This document shows, one piece after another, positions 15,091 through 22,536 of a DNA stretch of 28,145 nucleotides. The stretch spans positions 1-28,145 of the forward strand of contig JBKPIY010000098.1 in assembly GCA_046730475.1 (NCBI GenBank), given 5' to 3'. Source of the stretch: JBKPIY01 sp046730475 (GTDB taxonomy: Bacteria > Actinomycetota > Thermoleophilia > Solirubrobacterales > 70-9). How positions within the stretch are numbered: the stretch's first letter is position 1; every line of letters begins with the position of its first letter. Below the pieces are notes generated by a model. The model saw nothing but the letters and a program-made list of their open reading frames with translations, was not told the DNA's origin and did no database searches. The position numbers were made by a program, and so were the translations under genes.

Positions 15091-15789
15091 GTGACGGCGT
15101 CGGCGAGCGTGCTCGTGGTCGATGATGAGCCGATCATCCGCGAGGTCCTGGCTCGCTATCTCGCTCACGCCGGCTTCGAGGTCGAGACGGCGGACGACGG
15201 AAACCGCGCACTGCAGGCGGTCAGCGCGGTCCAACCCGATCTGATGATCCTCGACCTGATGCTGCCTGGTCTCAACGGCCTCGAGGTCTTCCGGCGGATC
15301 CGAGGCTCGGCCAATCAGCCGGCGGTGATCATGTTGACCGCGCGCGGGGCCGAGACCGACCGGGTGGTCGGCCTCGAGCTGGGCGCCGACGATTACGTCT
15401 CGAAGCCCTTCTCGCCCCGCGAGGTGGTCGCCCGGGTCCAGGCGGTGCTGCGGCGAGCCGGGTCGCCCGGCCCAGCCGAGACCGAGGCGCAGGTGCTTCG
15501 CTTCGAGGGGCTCGAAATCGACCCGGGTCCGCGCGAGGTCCGGGTCGACGGAGAGGAGATGGCGCTGACGCCGAAGGAGTTCGAGCTGCTTCTGTACCTC
15601 GCCTCGAGGCCCCGGGTGGTGTTCAGCCGAGCGCAGCTGCTGGACGAGCTCTGGGATGTCGCCTTCGAGGGCGATCCCTCCGTCGTCACCGTCCACGTCC
15701 GCCGGCTGCGCGAGAAGATCGAGTCCGATCCATCGGCGCCGCGCCGGCTGATCACCGTTTGGGGCGTCGGCTACAGGTTCGATCCATGA
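15091..15789 (+). CDS. OmpR/PhoB-family response regulator
   Basis: 232 residues from GTG 15091. The N-terminal receiver domain has the acidic pocket VVDDEP (D11-D12), the phosphoacceptor D55 in LMILDLMLPG, the switch Thr in MLTARG and Lys105 in YVSKPF. A ~20-residue linker leads to a C-terminal winged-helix DNA-binding domain (ALTPKEFELLLYLASRPRVV and VVTVHVRRLREKIE, ending WGVGYRFDP). It is translationally coupled (ATGA overlap) to the histidine kinase that must phosphorylate it. The stimulus is not evident. No operator is recognised in the 115 bp between it and the divergent secreted-protein gene. Confidence 0.95.
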   Translation: MTASASVLVVDDEPIIREVLARYLAHAGFEVETADDGNRALQAVSAVQPDLMILDLMLPGLNGLEVFRRIRGSANQPAVIMLTARGAETDRVVGLELGADDYVSKPFSPREVVARVQAVLRRAGSPGPAETEAQVLRFEGLEIDPGPREVRVDGEEMALTPKEFELLLYLASRPRVVFSRAQLLDELWDVAFEGDPSVVTVHVRRLREKIESDPSAPRRLITVWGVGYRFDP

Positions 15790-16661
15790 GCCGGATTCGC
15801 CCCCTGCTGGCGCCGGTTGGGCTTGCCCTTCTCGGGGCATCCGGCGCTGTCGCGACCGGTGCGCTCTCGGGCATGCCGCCGAAGGAGCTGGGCCACCTCG
15901 CGATCTTCCTCTTCGGCGGTGTCGCCGCCGGGTTGGCGGCGATGTCGGTGCGGTTGCTGAGGGCGATGGAGCGCGAGCGCGCTGCCGAGGGGCAGCGACG
16001 AGACCTGGTGATTGCGGTCTCGCACGATCTACGCACCCCGCTGGCGGGTTTGCGCGCGATGACCGAAGCGATCGACGACGGCATCGTCCGCGACCCGGAG
16101 ACACTGGAGCGCTATCTGAACGACATGCGCCGCTCGGTTGACTCGCTGGTGGAGCTGGTCGACGACCTGTTCGAGTTCGTCCAGCTCGACGCGGGAGCGA
16201 TCGAGGCCGAGTGCGAGCGCGCCAGGATCGATCAGGTGGTGCGAGCGGCGGTCGCCGCCTGCGATCTCCAAGCGACGGAGAAGCGCGTGAAGCTCGAGAC
16301 CCGGCTCGGCGGCGCCGAGGGTGCAAGCTGCTCGCCTCGCCTGACCCGGGTCGTCCAGAACCTGCTCCAGAACGCGATTCGCCACACCCCCGCCGATGGA
16401 ACCGTGCGAGTCGAGGCCCGAAACGGATCGAGCCGGTTGGAGGTGGTCGTCGAGGACTCTGGTGAGGGCATCGAGCCGGCGGCGCTCGCGCGTGTCTTCG
16501 AGCCCTTTTGGCGTGCTGACGGCGCCCGCTCGGCCGACGGCTCGGGCTTGGGTCTGGCCCTGGCGAAGCGAATAGTCGAGTCGCTCGGCGGCCGGATCGA
16601 CGTGGAGAGCGAGCCTGCCCACGGCTCCCGATTCTCGGTAACCCTGCCCCAGCGCAGCTGA
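15786..16661 (+). CDS. sensor histidine kinase
   Basis: 291 residues, ATG 15786 overlapping the regulator stop. Two transmembrane helices at ~8-28 and ~37-57, separated by only ~8 residues, leave almost no extracellular sensor; detection probably happens within the membrane or through a partner. The DHp domain has the H-box VSHDLRTPLAGLRA with phospho-His80. The HATPase has the N-box (NLLQNAIRHTP), G1 (VEDSGEGIEP), F-box (FEPFWRADGA) and G2 (GSGLGLALAKRIVE). All catalytic elements are intact. It forms a pair with the upstream OmpR-type regulator; the intramembrane-sensing arrangement resembles envelope-stress kinases, which is inference. Confidence 0.95.
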   Translation: MSRIRPLLAPVGLALLGASGAVATGALSGMPPKELGHLAIFLFGGVAAGLAAMSVRLLRAMERERAAEGQRRDLVIAVSHDLRTPLAGLRAMTEAIDDGIVRDPETLERYLNDMRRSVDSLVELVDDLFEFVQLDAGAIEAECERARIDQVVRAAVAACDLQATEKRVKLETRLGGAEGASCSPRLTRVVQNLLQNAIRHTPADGTVRVEARNGSSRLEVVVEDSGEGIEPAALARVFEPFWRADGARSADGSGLGLALAKRIVESLGGRIDVESEPAHGSRFSVTLPQRS

Positions 16662-16686
16662 GGCACCGCAAGCGCTGGACGCGAGA

Positions 16687-16730
16687 GGTCAGGTCTTGTA
16701 TCGCAAGATGTCGTATTTCAAGACCCGACC
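16687..16730. terminator. nested hairpin between converging genes
   Basis: The arm GGTCAGGTCTTG (16687-16698) pairs with CAAGACCCGACC (16719-16730) with one mismatch. Inside it, TCTTG-TATCG-CAAGA can form a smaller alternative hairpin. It lies between the histidine kinase and the oppositely transcribed ECF sigma factor, where a bidirectional terminator would be expected; it could also be a dispersed repeat, since the form is similar to REP-like palindromes. Confidence 0.5.
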
Positions 16731-16804
16731 CCACAGCCCGAGGCCGGACAGCTCGGCGGACCTCCTCTGGCGGATCGATGGCCGTGGCGCGATCTTAGAG
16801 TCGG

Positions 16805-17839
16805 TCAGTTAGCGCGCAGGGTCCGCGGCAAGCAGAAGCTGGCAAACACGCTCGTGTCGGGGAACCCGGTGATCGCGGTGATGCGGTCGGCGCCCAGGGT
16901 GAGAACCATCAGGCCGTAGGCGCGGGCGGGTCCCGAGGGCATTCGCAGATAGCACCCGAATGCCGGCTGGCCGTTCGCCCGGGTGGCGACAAGCCTGAAC
17001 CGCTGCAGCGCGCCGCCGGCCGGCACGGTCGACAGGAACCCGTGGATCGCTCGCCTCCCCCGGTATTCCACCGGCTCCGGCGGCATCGTCAGTCGCGCGT
17101 CATCGGTGAGCATCGCTACCACGCCGTCGACGTCGCCGCTCTCGAATGCCCTTGCGAAGCGCCCGACGATCTCGCGCTCGGCCCCTGAGTCCGGCAGCGG
17201 AGCCTCCGTGCGCCCGGTGGTTACCGTGAATCGTTCGAGCTTGAGGCGGGCTCGCTGCGGGGCGCTGTTCACCGCGGCCTCGCTCGCGTCGAGAAGCTGG
17301 GCGGTCTCGGCTGAGCGGAACCCGAGCACGTCCTTGAGAACCACGGCGGCCCGTTCGCGGGCGCTTAGCTGCTGGAGCGCGATCACGAAGGCGATCTCGA
17401 TCGCCTCGCGGCTGTCATAGCGAGCCTCGGGGCCCGGGGCCGAGTCCGGCAGATCTGCCAACCACGCGTCCGGGTAGGGCTCGAGCCAGGCCGGCTCGAT
17501 CGCGCTCCCGGTCGTCGCCGGGTACTCGCCCGGGGGCTCTGGCGGGGGAGGAATCTCACGCGACGGCCGCGGTGCGCGCAGGAACATCAGGCAAGCGTTG
17601 GTGGCGATGCGATAAAGCCAGGTCCGAATGCTCGAACGGCCTTCGAAGCGCTCAAGCCCGCGCCAGGCCGACACCAGGGTCTCCTGCAACATGTCCTCTG
17701 CGTCCTGGACCGATCCGAGCAGCCGGTAGCAGTGGACCTGGAGCTCGCGGCGGTAGGGCTCCACCAGCCGCTCGAACGCGGCCTCGTCCCCCGTCCGTGC
17801 GATCGAGAGCTCCTCCGCCTTGCCGGCTCGCGCGCTCAC
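16805..17839 (-). CDS. ECF sigma factor with SnoaL-like C-terminal domain
   Basis: 344 residues from GTG 17839. Region 2 holds the DAED motif (DAEDMLQETLVSAWRGLERF and RTWLYRIATNACLMFLR). Region 4 is at about 165-205 (LSARERAAVVLKDVLGFRSA then ETAQLLDASEAAVNSAPQRA). A SnoaL/NTF2-like domain (~215-330, GRFARAFESGDVDGVVAMLT and DARLTMPP) replaces a separate anti-sigma factor; in ECF41/SigG-type proteins this extension controls the sigma activity, possibly by binding a small ligand. No zinc anti-sigma gene is adjacent. It is divergent from a cupin gene across a 138-bp region that contains an inverted repeat. Such sigmas commonly control an adjacent small-molecule-binding or redox gene. Confidence 0.9.
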   Translation of the reverse strand: MSARAGKAEELSIARTGDEAAFERLVEPYRRELQVHCYRLLGSVQDAEDMLQETLVSAWRGLERFEGRSSIRTWLYRIATNACLMFLRAPRPSREIPPPPEPPGEYPATTGSAIEPAWLEPYPDAWLADLPDSAPGPEARYDSREAIEIAFVIALQQLSARERAAVVLKDVLGFRSAETAQLLDASEAAVNSAPQRARLKLERFTVTTGRTEAPLPDSGAEREIVGRFARAFESGDVDGVVAMLTDDARLTMPPEPVEYRGRRAIHGFLSTVPAGGALQRFRLVATRANGQPAFGCYLRMPSGPARAYGLMVLTLGADRITAITGFPDTSVFASFCLPRTLRAN

Positions 17840-17902
17840 GGACGGATCGTCTCAAAGGAACCGAACCCCGGTCTCACGGCTATTCAGATGCAGATCGCGT
17901 GC

Positions 17903-17929
17903 GAAATTCACCGGTTTTCGATGAATTTC
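17903..17929. promoter_or_regulatory. candidate operator between divergent sigma and cupin genes
   Basis: A perfect 8-bp inverted repeat GAAATTCA (17903-17910) / TGAATTTC (17922-17929), centres 19 bp apart, sits in the 138-bp divergent promoter region and is strikingly AT-rich for this genome. The spacing suits a dimeric repressor or activator on one DNA face. The binding protein is unknown. No -35/-10 pair for the ECF sigma could be assigned. Confidence 0.45.
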
Positions 17930-17977
17930 TCGCGGTCGCTGCATCCGATCATCCGACAACCGACCCGAGGAGACGAG

Positions 17978-18394
17978 ATGGGTGACTTCACGATCAAGCG
18001 CACGGACGAGATGGAGGCGATCTTCGAGGGGATCGTCCACCGGGCGCGCGCGTCGCTGGGGGCGAGCTCGCTGGGAATGCAGGTGATGAATTTTCCGCCC
18101 GGCTGGGACGGCTACCCGAACCACGATCACATCAACGACTCCGCGGACGAGAACGATCTACGCCAGGAGGAGATCTACATCGCGCTCGGCGGCTCGGCCA
18201 CCCTGCTCGTCGACGGCGAGGAGCATCGTCTGGAGCCGGGGGTGTTTGCGCGAGTCGGCCCCGGACAGAAGCGACGCATCGTTCCCGGCACCGACGGCTT
18301 TCGCATGGTCGCGGTCGGCGGCCGGCCCGGCGAAGCCTACGCCCCGCCCGCCTGGACGGAGCTTGGAGGACCGCTTCCGACGGCCCAGCCGTAA
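17978..18394 (+). CDS. cupin-domain protein
   Basis: 138 residues from ATG 17978, with GAGGAG upstream. A single cupin barrel: motif 1 appears as YPNHDHINDSADENDLRQEE and motif 2 as VFARVGPGQKRRIVPG. The metal-site pattern H-x-H...E is visible (NHDH and QEEIYIAL), while the usual final His of motif 2 is replaced by a KRR segment, so metal binding may be incomplete. The reaction is unknown; small cupins of this type are sugar-, quercetin- or stress-related enzymes or sensors. It is transcribed divergently from the ECF sigma factor, probably as its target. Confidence 0.75.
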   Translation: MGDFTIKRTDEMEAIFEGIVHRARASLGASSLGMQVMNFPPGWDGYPNHDHINDSADENDLRQEEIYIALGGSATLLVDGEEHRLEPGVFARVGPGQKRRIVPGTDGFRMVAVGGRPGEAYAPPAWTELGGPLPTAQP

Positions 18395-18491
18395 GAACCA
18401 ACCAAGTTGCTCAGCTCGGCCAGGCGAGCACCGGGCGGCCTCTTGCCGAGCGAGCCAAGTGGTCTGCGCCAGCTCTAGATCTAGAACTCGA

Positions 18492-18575
18492 GCCCGCCGA
18501 GAGTCCCGCGGCGCGCTCGGCGGAGTTGCGATAGATCGCCCCGTAGGCCCAGCCGCCCAGCAGGGTGCGGATCGC
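18492..18575 (-). pseudogene. IS481-family transposase remnant (C-terminal part)
   Basis: Downstream of the peptidoglycan-binding protein, the minus strand encodes IRTLLGGWAYGAIYRNSAER then AAGLSAG, the conserved RTLLREWAY...Y.S...R region that follows the catalytic Glu in IS481 integrases. The downstream YNxxRPHxxLG signature is lost. It begins within ~13 bp of the neighbouring gene's stop. The arms at 18494-18501 and 18516-18523 (CCGCCGAG / CTCGGCGG) make an 8-bp hairpin within it that could now serve as a terminator. Confidence 0.6.
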
Positions 18576-18587
18576 GCGCCGGCGCGC

Positions 18588-19460
18588 TCAGCAGAGGTTG
18601 CCGCTCGGGTAGTCGGGTCCCGGGCCGGGATCGTCGAGGACCGGGGCGCCGAGCGACTTCAGGAACCGGGCCATCTCCTTGCCGGAGTTGGTCTTCATGC
18701 CCTCCTTGTAACACGGTGCCGCTCGGGGTTGACCGCCCTTCGTCGCAAAGCCCCACTCGGTGCCGGTCCCGCCCGGCTTGGCCCAGGCGATCCAGGCGCC
18801 GGCGGCGACGATCGTGCCCGGGGCGGCCATCTTGCCGAGGGTCTCGGCGACGTAGATGATCGTCCCCTGGTGGTCGCCGTCGCGGATCTTGTACCAGAGG
18901 AAGTGACCCCCGGGCCAGCCGCTGTGGTAGTCGGCCCCGAGGATCTTGGCGTCACCGATCGCGCGCACGGCCTTCTTCTCGGTGAGGGTGTAGTCGACGC
19001 CCATGTCGGTGCGGCCGGCGAGCCACGCCTGGCCCTTGATCGGGTTGACGTACGGATTGCCGGTGCATCCGCTGTCGCCGCCGTCGGGCGACACGCCGCC
19101 GCCGGTCGGAGAGCAAGAGCTCGGTGGAGTGGAGGCCCGAGGCTCCTTCGCGACCAGCCTCTTGATCTTCTTCGCGTCCTTGCGCGAGACGACGCCGTCG
19201 CGCTTCCAGGCCTGGCGCTGCTCAAGCCGCTTCACGTTGTGCCGGGTGCCCTTGCCGAAGGCGCCATCGCGCGCGGTGGGGAGCTCGAGCTTGGTGAGGA
19301 ACTTCTGCAGGACTGAGACATCGTGACCGCGCATCCCCATCTTCAGCGCCCTTGACCCGAAGCTGGCACCGGCGAGCGCGCCGCCGGGGGCCACCAACGC
19401 GACCGCGAGCAGCGCGGCCGCCAGCGCCGTCGCTCGCACCAGGTTCCGTTTGGAGCCCAC
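18588..19460 (-). CDS. secreted peptidoglycan-binding-domain protein under c-di-AMP riboswitch control
   Basis: 290 residues from GTG 19460. A Sec signal peptide (NLVRATALAAALLAVALVAP) ends near GGALAGAS. A peptidoglycan-binding type 1 domain lies at ~38-95 (LKMGMRGHDVSVLQKFLTKL, AFGKGTRHNVKRLEQRQAW). A Ser/Pro/Gly linker with a Cys pair leads to a C-terminal domain of ~160 residues (NPYVNPIKGQAWLAGRTDMG and DYTLTEKKAVRAIGDAKILG, YHSGWPGG), which resembles M23-like cell-wall domains in parts, without a certain HxH site. A ydaO riboswitch lies just upstream, the normal control of cell-wall remodelling proteins. GTG 19460 has no good ribosome-binding site; ATG 19516 directly after GGGAGAGG has one but is out of frame by one base (see findings). 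Confidence 0.8.
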   Translation of the reverse strand: MGSKRNLVRATALAAALLAVALVAPGGALAGASFGSRALKMGMRGHDVSVLQKFLTKLELPTARDGAFGKGTRHNVKRLEQRQAWKRDGVVSRKDAKKIKRLVAKEPRASTPPSSCSPTGGGVSPDGGDSGCTGNPYVNPIKGQAWLAGRTDMGVDYTLTEKKAVRAIGDAKILGADYHSGWPGGHFLWYKIRDGDHQGTIIYVAETLGKMAAPGTIVAAGAWIAWAKPGGTGTEWGFATKGGQPRAAPCYKEGMKTNSGKEMARFLKSLGAPVLDDPGPGPDYPSGNLC

Positions 19461-19521
19461 CGCGATCAGCTCGGGGCCAGGACGCCCGCGCGCCGAGCCC
19501 CTTCCTCGCCTGTCATTCGCA

Positions 19522-19680
19522 ACCTCTCCCTCGTTTCGCGCTTCCGGGGTTAGCTGTCGGGCTCACGCGGAAGAGAGTCGCGTTACGCCGGAAACCGGCG
19601 ATTCGCCCCTGGGACTGGGTCCCCCGGCCGCCGGCCCGTCTGGGGAGCCGGCGGTTCAGCTAGGTCTGTTCTACGCGCGG
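19522..19680 (-). ncRNA. cyclic-di-AMP riboswitch (ydaO-yuaA class)
   Basis: On the minus strand, upstream of the peptidoglycan-binding gene, the highly conserved blocks of the ydaO class appear in order: GAACCGCCGG (~19665-19656), GGGGGACCCA (19625-19616), GGGGCGAAT (19609-19601), CTCTTCCGCG (19575-19566), GACAGCTAACC (19558-19548), and a closing GAGGGAGAGG (~19531-19522) that doubles as a Shine-Dalgarno. The same blocks occur in actinobacterial rpfA-type leaders. Such RNAs bind c-di-AMP and usually turn off expression of cell-wall hydrolases and resuscitation factors. The block match is seen directly; the 5' boundary is approximate. Confidence 0.88.
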
Positions 19681-20354
19681 GAAACTATCAAGGCCAACGG
19701 AAGTTGCGGTTGGGGCTCGCCCTCCGGCAGTGGGCGGTAACCGGCGGAGGCGCACCGCAATTGGAGATCTTCGATCGGGCATCGCCGAGCGCGCATCCCC
19801 GGGGGCATGACCGTGCTAACGCAACCCTCTCGTGCCACGGCTCCCAAGCGTCGGCGGCGGCGTGAGGCGAACCGCGGGCGGTCCGAAGCGCCGCACGATC
19901 TCACCGTTAGGCGAGCCCGACGATCAGTTCACCGATCTCGTCGTTGAAGCCGGCGCCGGGCCGCCGATGCCGGTGCCGCTACCAAGCCCCCTTGCATTTG
20001 CTCTTCGCGCATTGGGGGAGCGAGCACGTCGAGGCCCGACGCCACTCCCTCGTACGCGGGGCGCACAGGTGCGATCTCGACCCCGGTCCTCGCCGGAGGG
20101 CAACGGCTTCCCACGATCTGCGGTGGATCCGCTCCTGGCCCGACATACTCCGCCGGTGGCGCCACGAGAGCGCGTCCCAGCCTTCGTGCTGATTCACAGC
20201 CCCCTCGCGCAGCTCCACCCAGCCCGAGGATTGCCCGCCCGCTGATCCGCCTGGCGGCGAGCGGACCTCAGGTCATCCCCAGCGCCCGCTTGCCAACCGG
20301 GGCACCCGGGCGTAGGCTCGGCGAGAGGTACCCCGCCACGAAGGAGGCTGGCCG
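19681..20354. other. 674-bp stretch with no recognisable gene
   Basis: It lies between the riboswitch leader (minus strand) and the next plus-strand gene. It would contain the riboswitch promoter near 19690-19750, but I cannot assign one. Open frames give Arg/Pro-rich products. A short minus-strand peptide ending GAGFNDEIGELIVGLA and stop at ~19911 looks protein-like and might be the end of a lost gene, but is too short to name. Confidence 0.5.
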
Positions 20355-21041
20355 ATGCTCAGCAAGCTCCGTGCTCGTGTGACCTACGCGAACGTCGTCG
20401 CGACCCTCGCCCTGTTCCTTGTCCTGGGCGGCGGCGCCTATGCGGTCGTCATCGCTCCGAAGAACTCGGTCGTTTCGAAGTCCATCAAGAACGGGCAGGT
20501 GAAGACGCGCGATCTGGCCGCCAACTCGGTGAACGGCGCCAAGGTCGCCGCCGATTCGCTCACCGGTGCTGACGTCAACGAATCGAGCCTGCGGCTCTCG
20601 AACGTGATCGCGCGTCCGACCGGGGGAGTGCTTGCAGCCGGCGGGCTAACCACCGGCAGCTCGACGCCCTACCCCCTCGCCAATGCGACCTTCACCCAGC
20701 GCTAAGGCGAGATCGTCGAGTTCGTCACCGAGCTCAAAACCACGCTGGCGCACACTTTTGGTTCACCCACCAACAACCTTTGCCAGGTCGAAATCGATCT
20801 GGAGCTCGACGGCAACAGGCTCGCCACCGCCGCCAGTGCCAGCACCAACAGCGACCAGCTGGCGACCGTGACCGTCGCATCCCGCCAGGACGCGGTGCTC
20901 CCGACGGTACCCGGCCCCACCCAGCACACCGCCACCGCGACCGCGCGCCTCGTCGATCATTCCGGTGGGGGCTTCACCGATGCCTGCTCCCCGTCCTCGC
21001 GGATCGACTCGTTTGCGCTCGACGTGATCGGAACGCGATGA
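20355..21041 (+). pseudogene. surface/secreted repeat protein, split by an in-frame TAA
   Basis: Starts MLSKLRARVTYANVVATLAL behind AAGGAGG, with a signal or anchor helix ending in LGGGAYAVV. A degenerate repeat region follows (SIKNGQVKTRDLAANSVNG, AKVAADSLTGADVNES). After NATFTQR a TAA occurs at 20703-20705. The same frame continues for 111 more codons (GEIVEFVTELKTTLAHTF, LCQVEIDLELDGNRLATAAS, FTDACSPSSRIDSFALDVIG) to TGA at 21039-21041. The downstream part has clear beta-sandwich-like, coding-type sequence with two Cys, so the natural protein is ~228 residues. A single change such as CAA to TAA explains the break. Proteins with this N-terminus are common in Solirubrobacterales; function unknown. 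Confidence 0.7.
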
Positions 21042-21252
21042 GCCCTCAAAGAGATCCACCCCTGATCGCTCTGGCCCGAAACGCGCGGGCTTTGGCCAAC
21101 GGGATGGAGCCTCGGGCGGCGTAGCTCAAGCGAATAGGCGAGAAGCCACGCTCCCGGTTTCCGTGCGAGAAGCGGCCAGCGCCGATGGCCGAGCGTTCTC
21201 GCCGGAGCGGCGGCGACCCGATTGCACTCTGAGCGCCGAGGTCGCCGATCGA

Positions 21253-21280
21253 GGTTGCCACCCGAGATCAGGCGGCAACC
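21253..21280. terminator. possible hairpin between converging genes
   Basis: GGTTGCC (21253-21259) and GGCAACC (21274-21280) can pair with a 14-nt loop. It lies between the broken surface protein (plus) and the secreted protein (minus). No T-tract. The rest of 21042-21387 shows no gene. Confidence 0.35.
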
Positions 21281-21387
21281 CGACCGGCCCGCCGGCCAGC
21301 TTCCGTTGAGGTGACGATCGCGCCGGTTGGCTCTTTAGGGAAGCCACCGCCGGCGCTCCCGACCATGCTCAGAGGTCGGCTCGCCCT

Positions 21388-21921
21388 TCAGGAGCTGAAG
21401 TTCGCGATCGCCGAGGCACAGCCGACGCCCTGAATCCAGACGTTCTGGATCCCGGTCACGTCCGGTGCGATGTCGTCGGCGGAGACGATCATCTGCGCGC
21501 TGAACGACTCGTCGATACCGTCACCGGCGCGGTAGAAGTCGGCGAGGAGCACCACCGTGTTCTCATCGGTGACCGCGGGCTTCAGGGGCTCCGCCATCGA
21601 CCCGGTGCACTTGAAGTTGGTGCTCGCCAGGAGCTCGGCCGTGTCCCAGCGAACGCCTTCGCCGGCGAGACACCCGGCCAGCGGGCCCTGGCCGACGTCG
21701 CTGGTGCATCGAAAACCGCCAGCGGACTTGACGAAGCCGGTCTCGGGGTTGTACGCGCCGCCGCCGGTGAGCGAGGCGGCACCGGTTGGGAAGCCGCTGA
21801 TATCGGTCGCGTTGAAGCCGAAGCCGATGTTGCCGCTCGCCCCCGACGCGGTCGGCGCAATCAGGAGAACCGCCGCTGCCAGCGCCGCCGGGACAAGCAC
21901 AATGATCTTCGTCTTCCTCAT
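21388..21921 (-). CDS. secreted protein of unknown function (177 aa)
   Basis: ATG 21921 with AAGGAGG 8 nt upstream. A typical Sec signal peptide (MRKTKIIVLVPAALAAAVLL) is cleaved after about TASGASG. The mature part is a Gly/Asp-rich beta-type domain (NIGFGFNATDISGFP, ASLTGGGAYNPETGFVKSAG) with four Cys (FRCTSD, AGCLAG, FKCTGS, VGCASA) that could form two disulfides. It ends NVWIQGVGCASAIANFSS. No catalytic motif is recognisable. It is a single gene facing the broken surface protein. Confidence 0.75.
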   Translation of the reverse strand: MRKTKIIVLVPAALAAAVLLIAPTASGASGNIGFGFNATDISGFPTGAASLTGGGAYNPETGFVKSAGGFRCTSDVGQGPLAGCLAGEGVRWDTAELLASTNFKCTGSMAEPLKPAVTDENTVVLLADFYRAGDGIDESFSAQMIVSADDIAPDVTGIQNVWIQGVGCASAIANFSS

Positions 21922-22095
21922 CTTTCACGCCTCCTTGCCCGTCACGAGGGAATCGGTGGCTCACACAGCGGCAGCTGCGGGTCCGCTGCGCCCCACGAAG
22001 TCAGCTTCTGAACACAACCTCCGTTCGCGCTCCTCCTCTCCGCTCAGACGCCGGGCGTGTAACCCACCGTCCGAGATACCCCGGACCAGTGCGCC

Positions 22096-22290
22096 TTATA
22101 GCAGCGACCGCACGCCTGTCCGGGCAAGCCGCAGGTTACAGGTCGGTGAACGGCCCATGCGGCCGGCGCTGAGATTGTGGGCGCGGTTCTCGTCGCGCCC
22201 GCCGCCGAACGCCTGGTCGGGGAACCAGTACTTCGTCGTCAGCGGCTTGCCGCCGGCGTCCTTGCTTCGGGTGTGATGGGCTCGCGCATG
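22096..22290 (-). other. possible gene fragment in a gene-poor stretch
   Basis: The 615 bp from 21922 to 22536 hold no clear gene. Within it, the minus strand has a protein-like stretch (KDAGGKPLTTKYWFPDQAFG then GGRDENRAHNLSAGRMGRSP) to a stop at 22096. A good ribosome-binding site and ATG (GGAGAAGCC-ATG, ~22289) lie in another frame just upstream, so a one-base indel could join them. I do not recognise the family. It may equally be chance. Confidence 0.25.
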
Positions 22291-22536
22291 GCTTCTCCAA
22301 TCGGTGAGTGGAGAAAATCGTCGGCTGCGCCCGGCTTTCGAAGTTACGCGCGGGCAGGCCCGAATCGCTTGAGTCACATGACTGCATTCGCGATCGGTTC
22401 GGATTCCCTCCGGGTCGGGAGTCATTCGCCGCTCTGCGCCCGGCATGAGCGCTCCCTTCCTCCGAGACTCGATCGAAGCCCCCCGGCAGTCATCTTGCTG
22501 AAGCGAGCCGCGGCGCCTCTGCGTAGGCTTCCCTGG

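Noticed and set aside
21110..21180. GGCGTAGCTCAAG resembling the 5' part of a tRNA
   Set aside because: No D-stem partner, anticodon arm or T-loop follows at the right distance.
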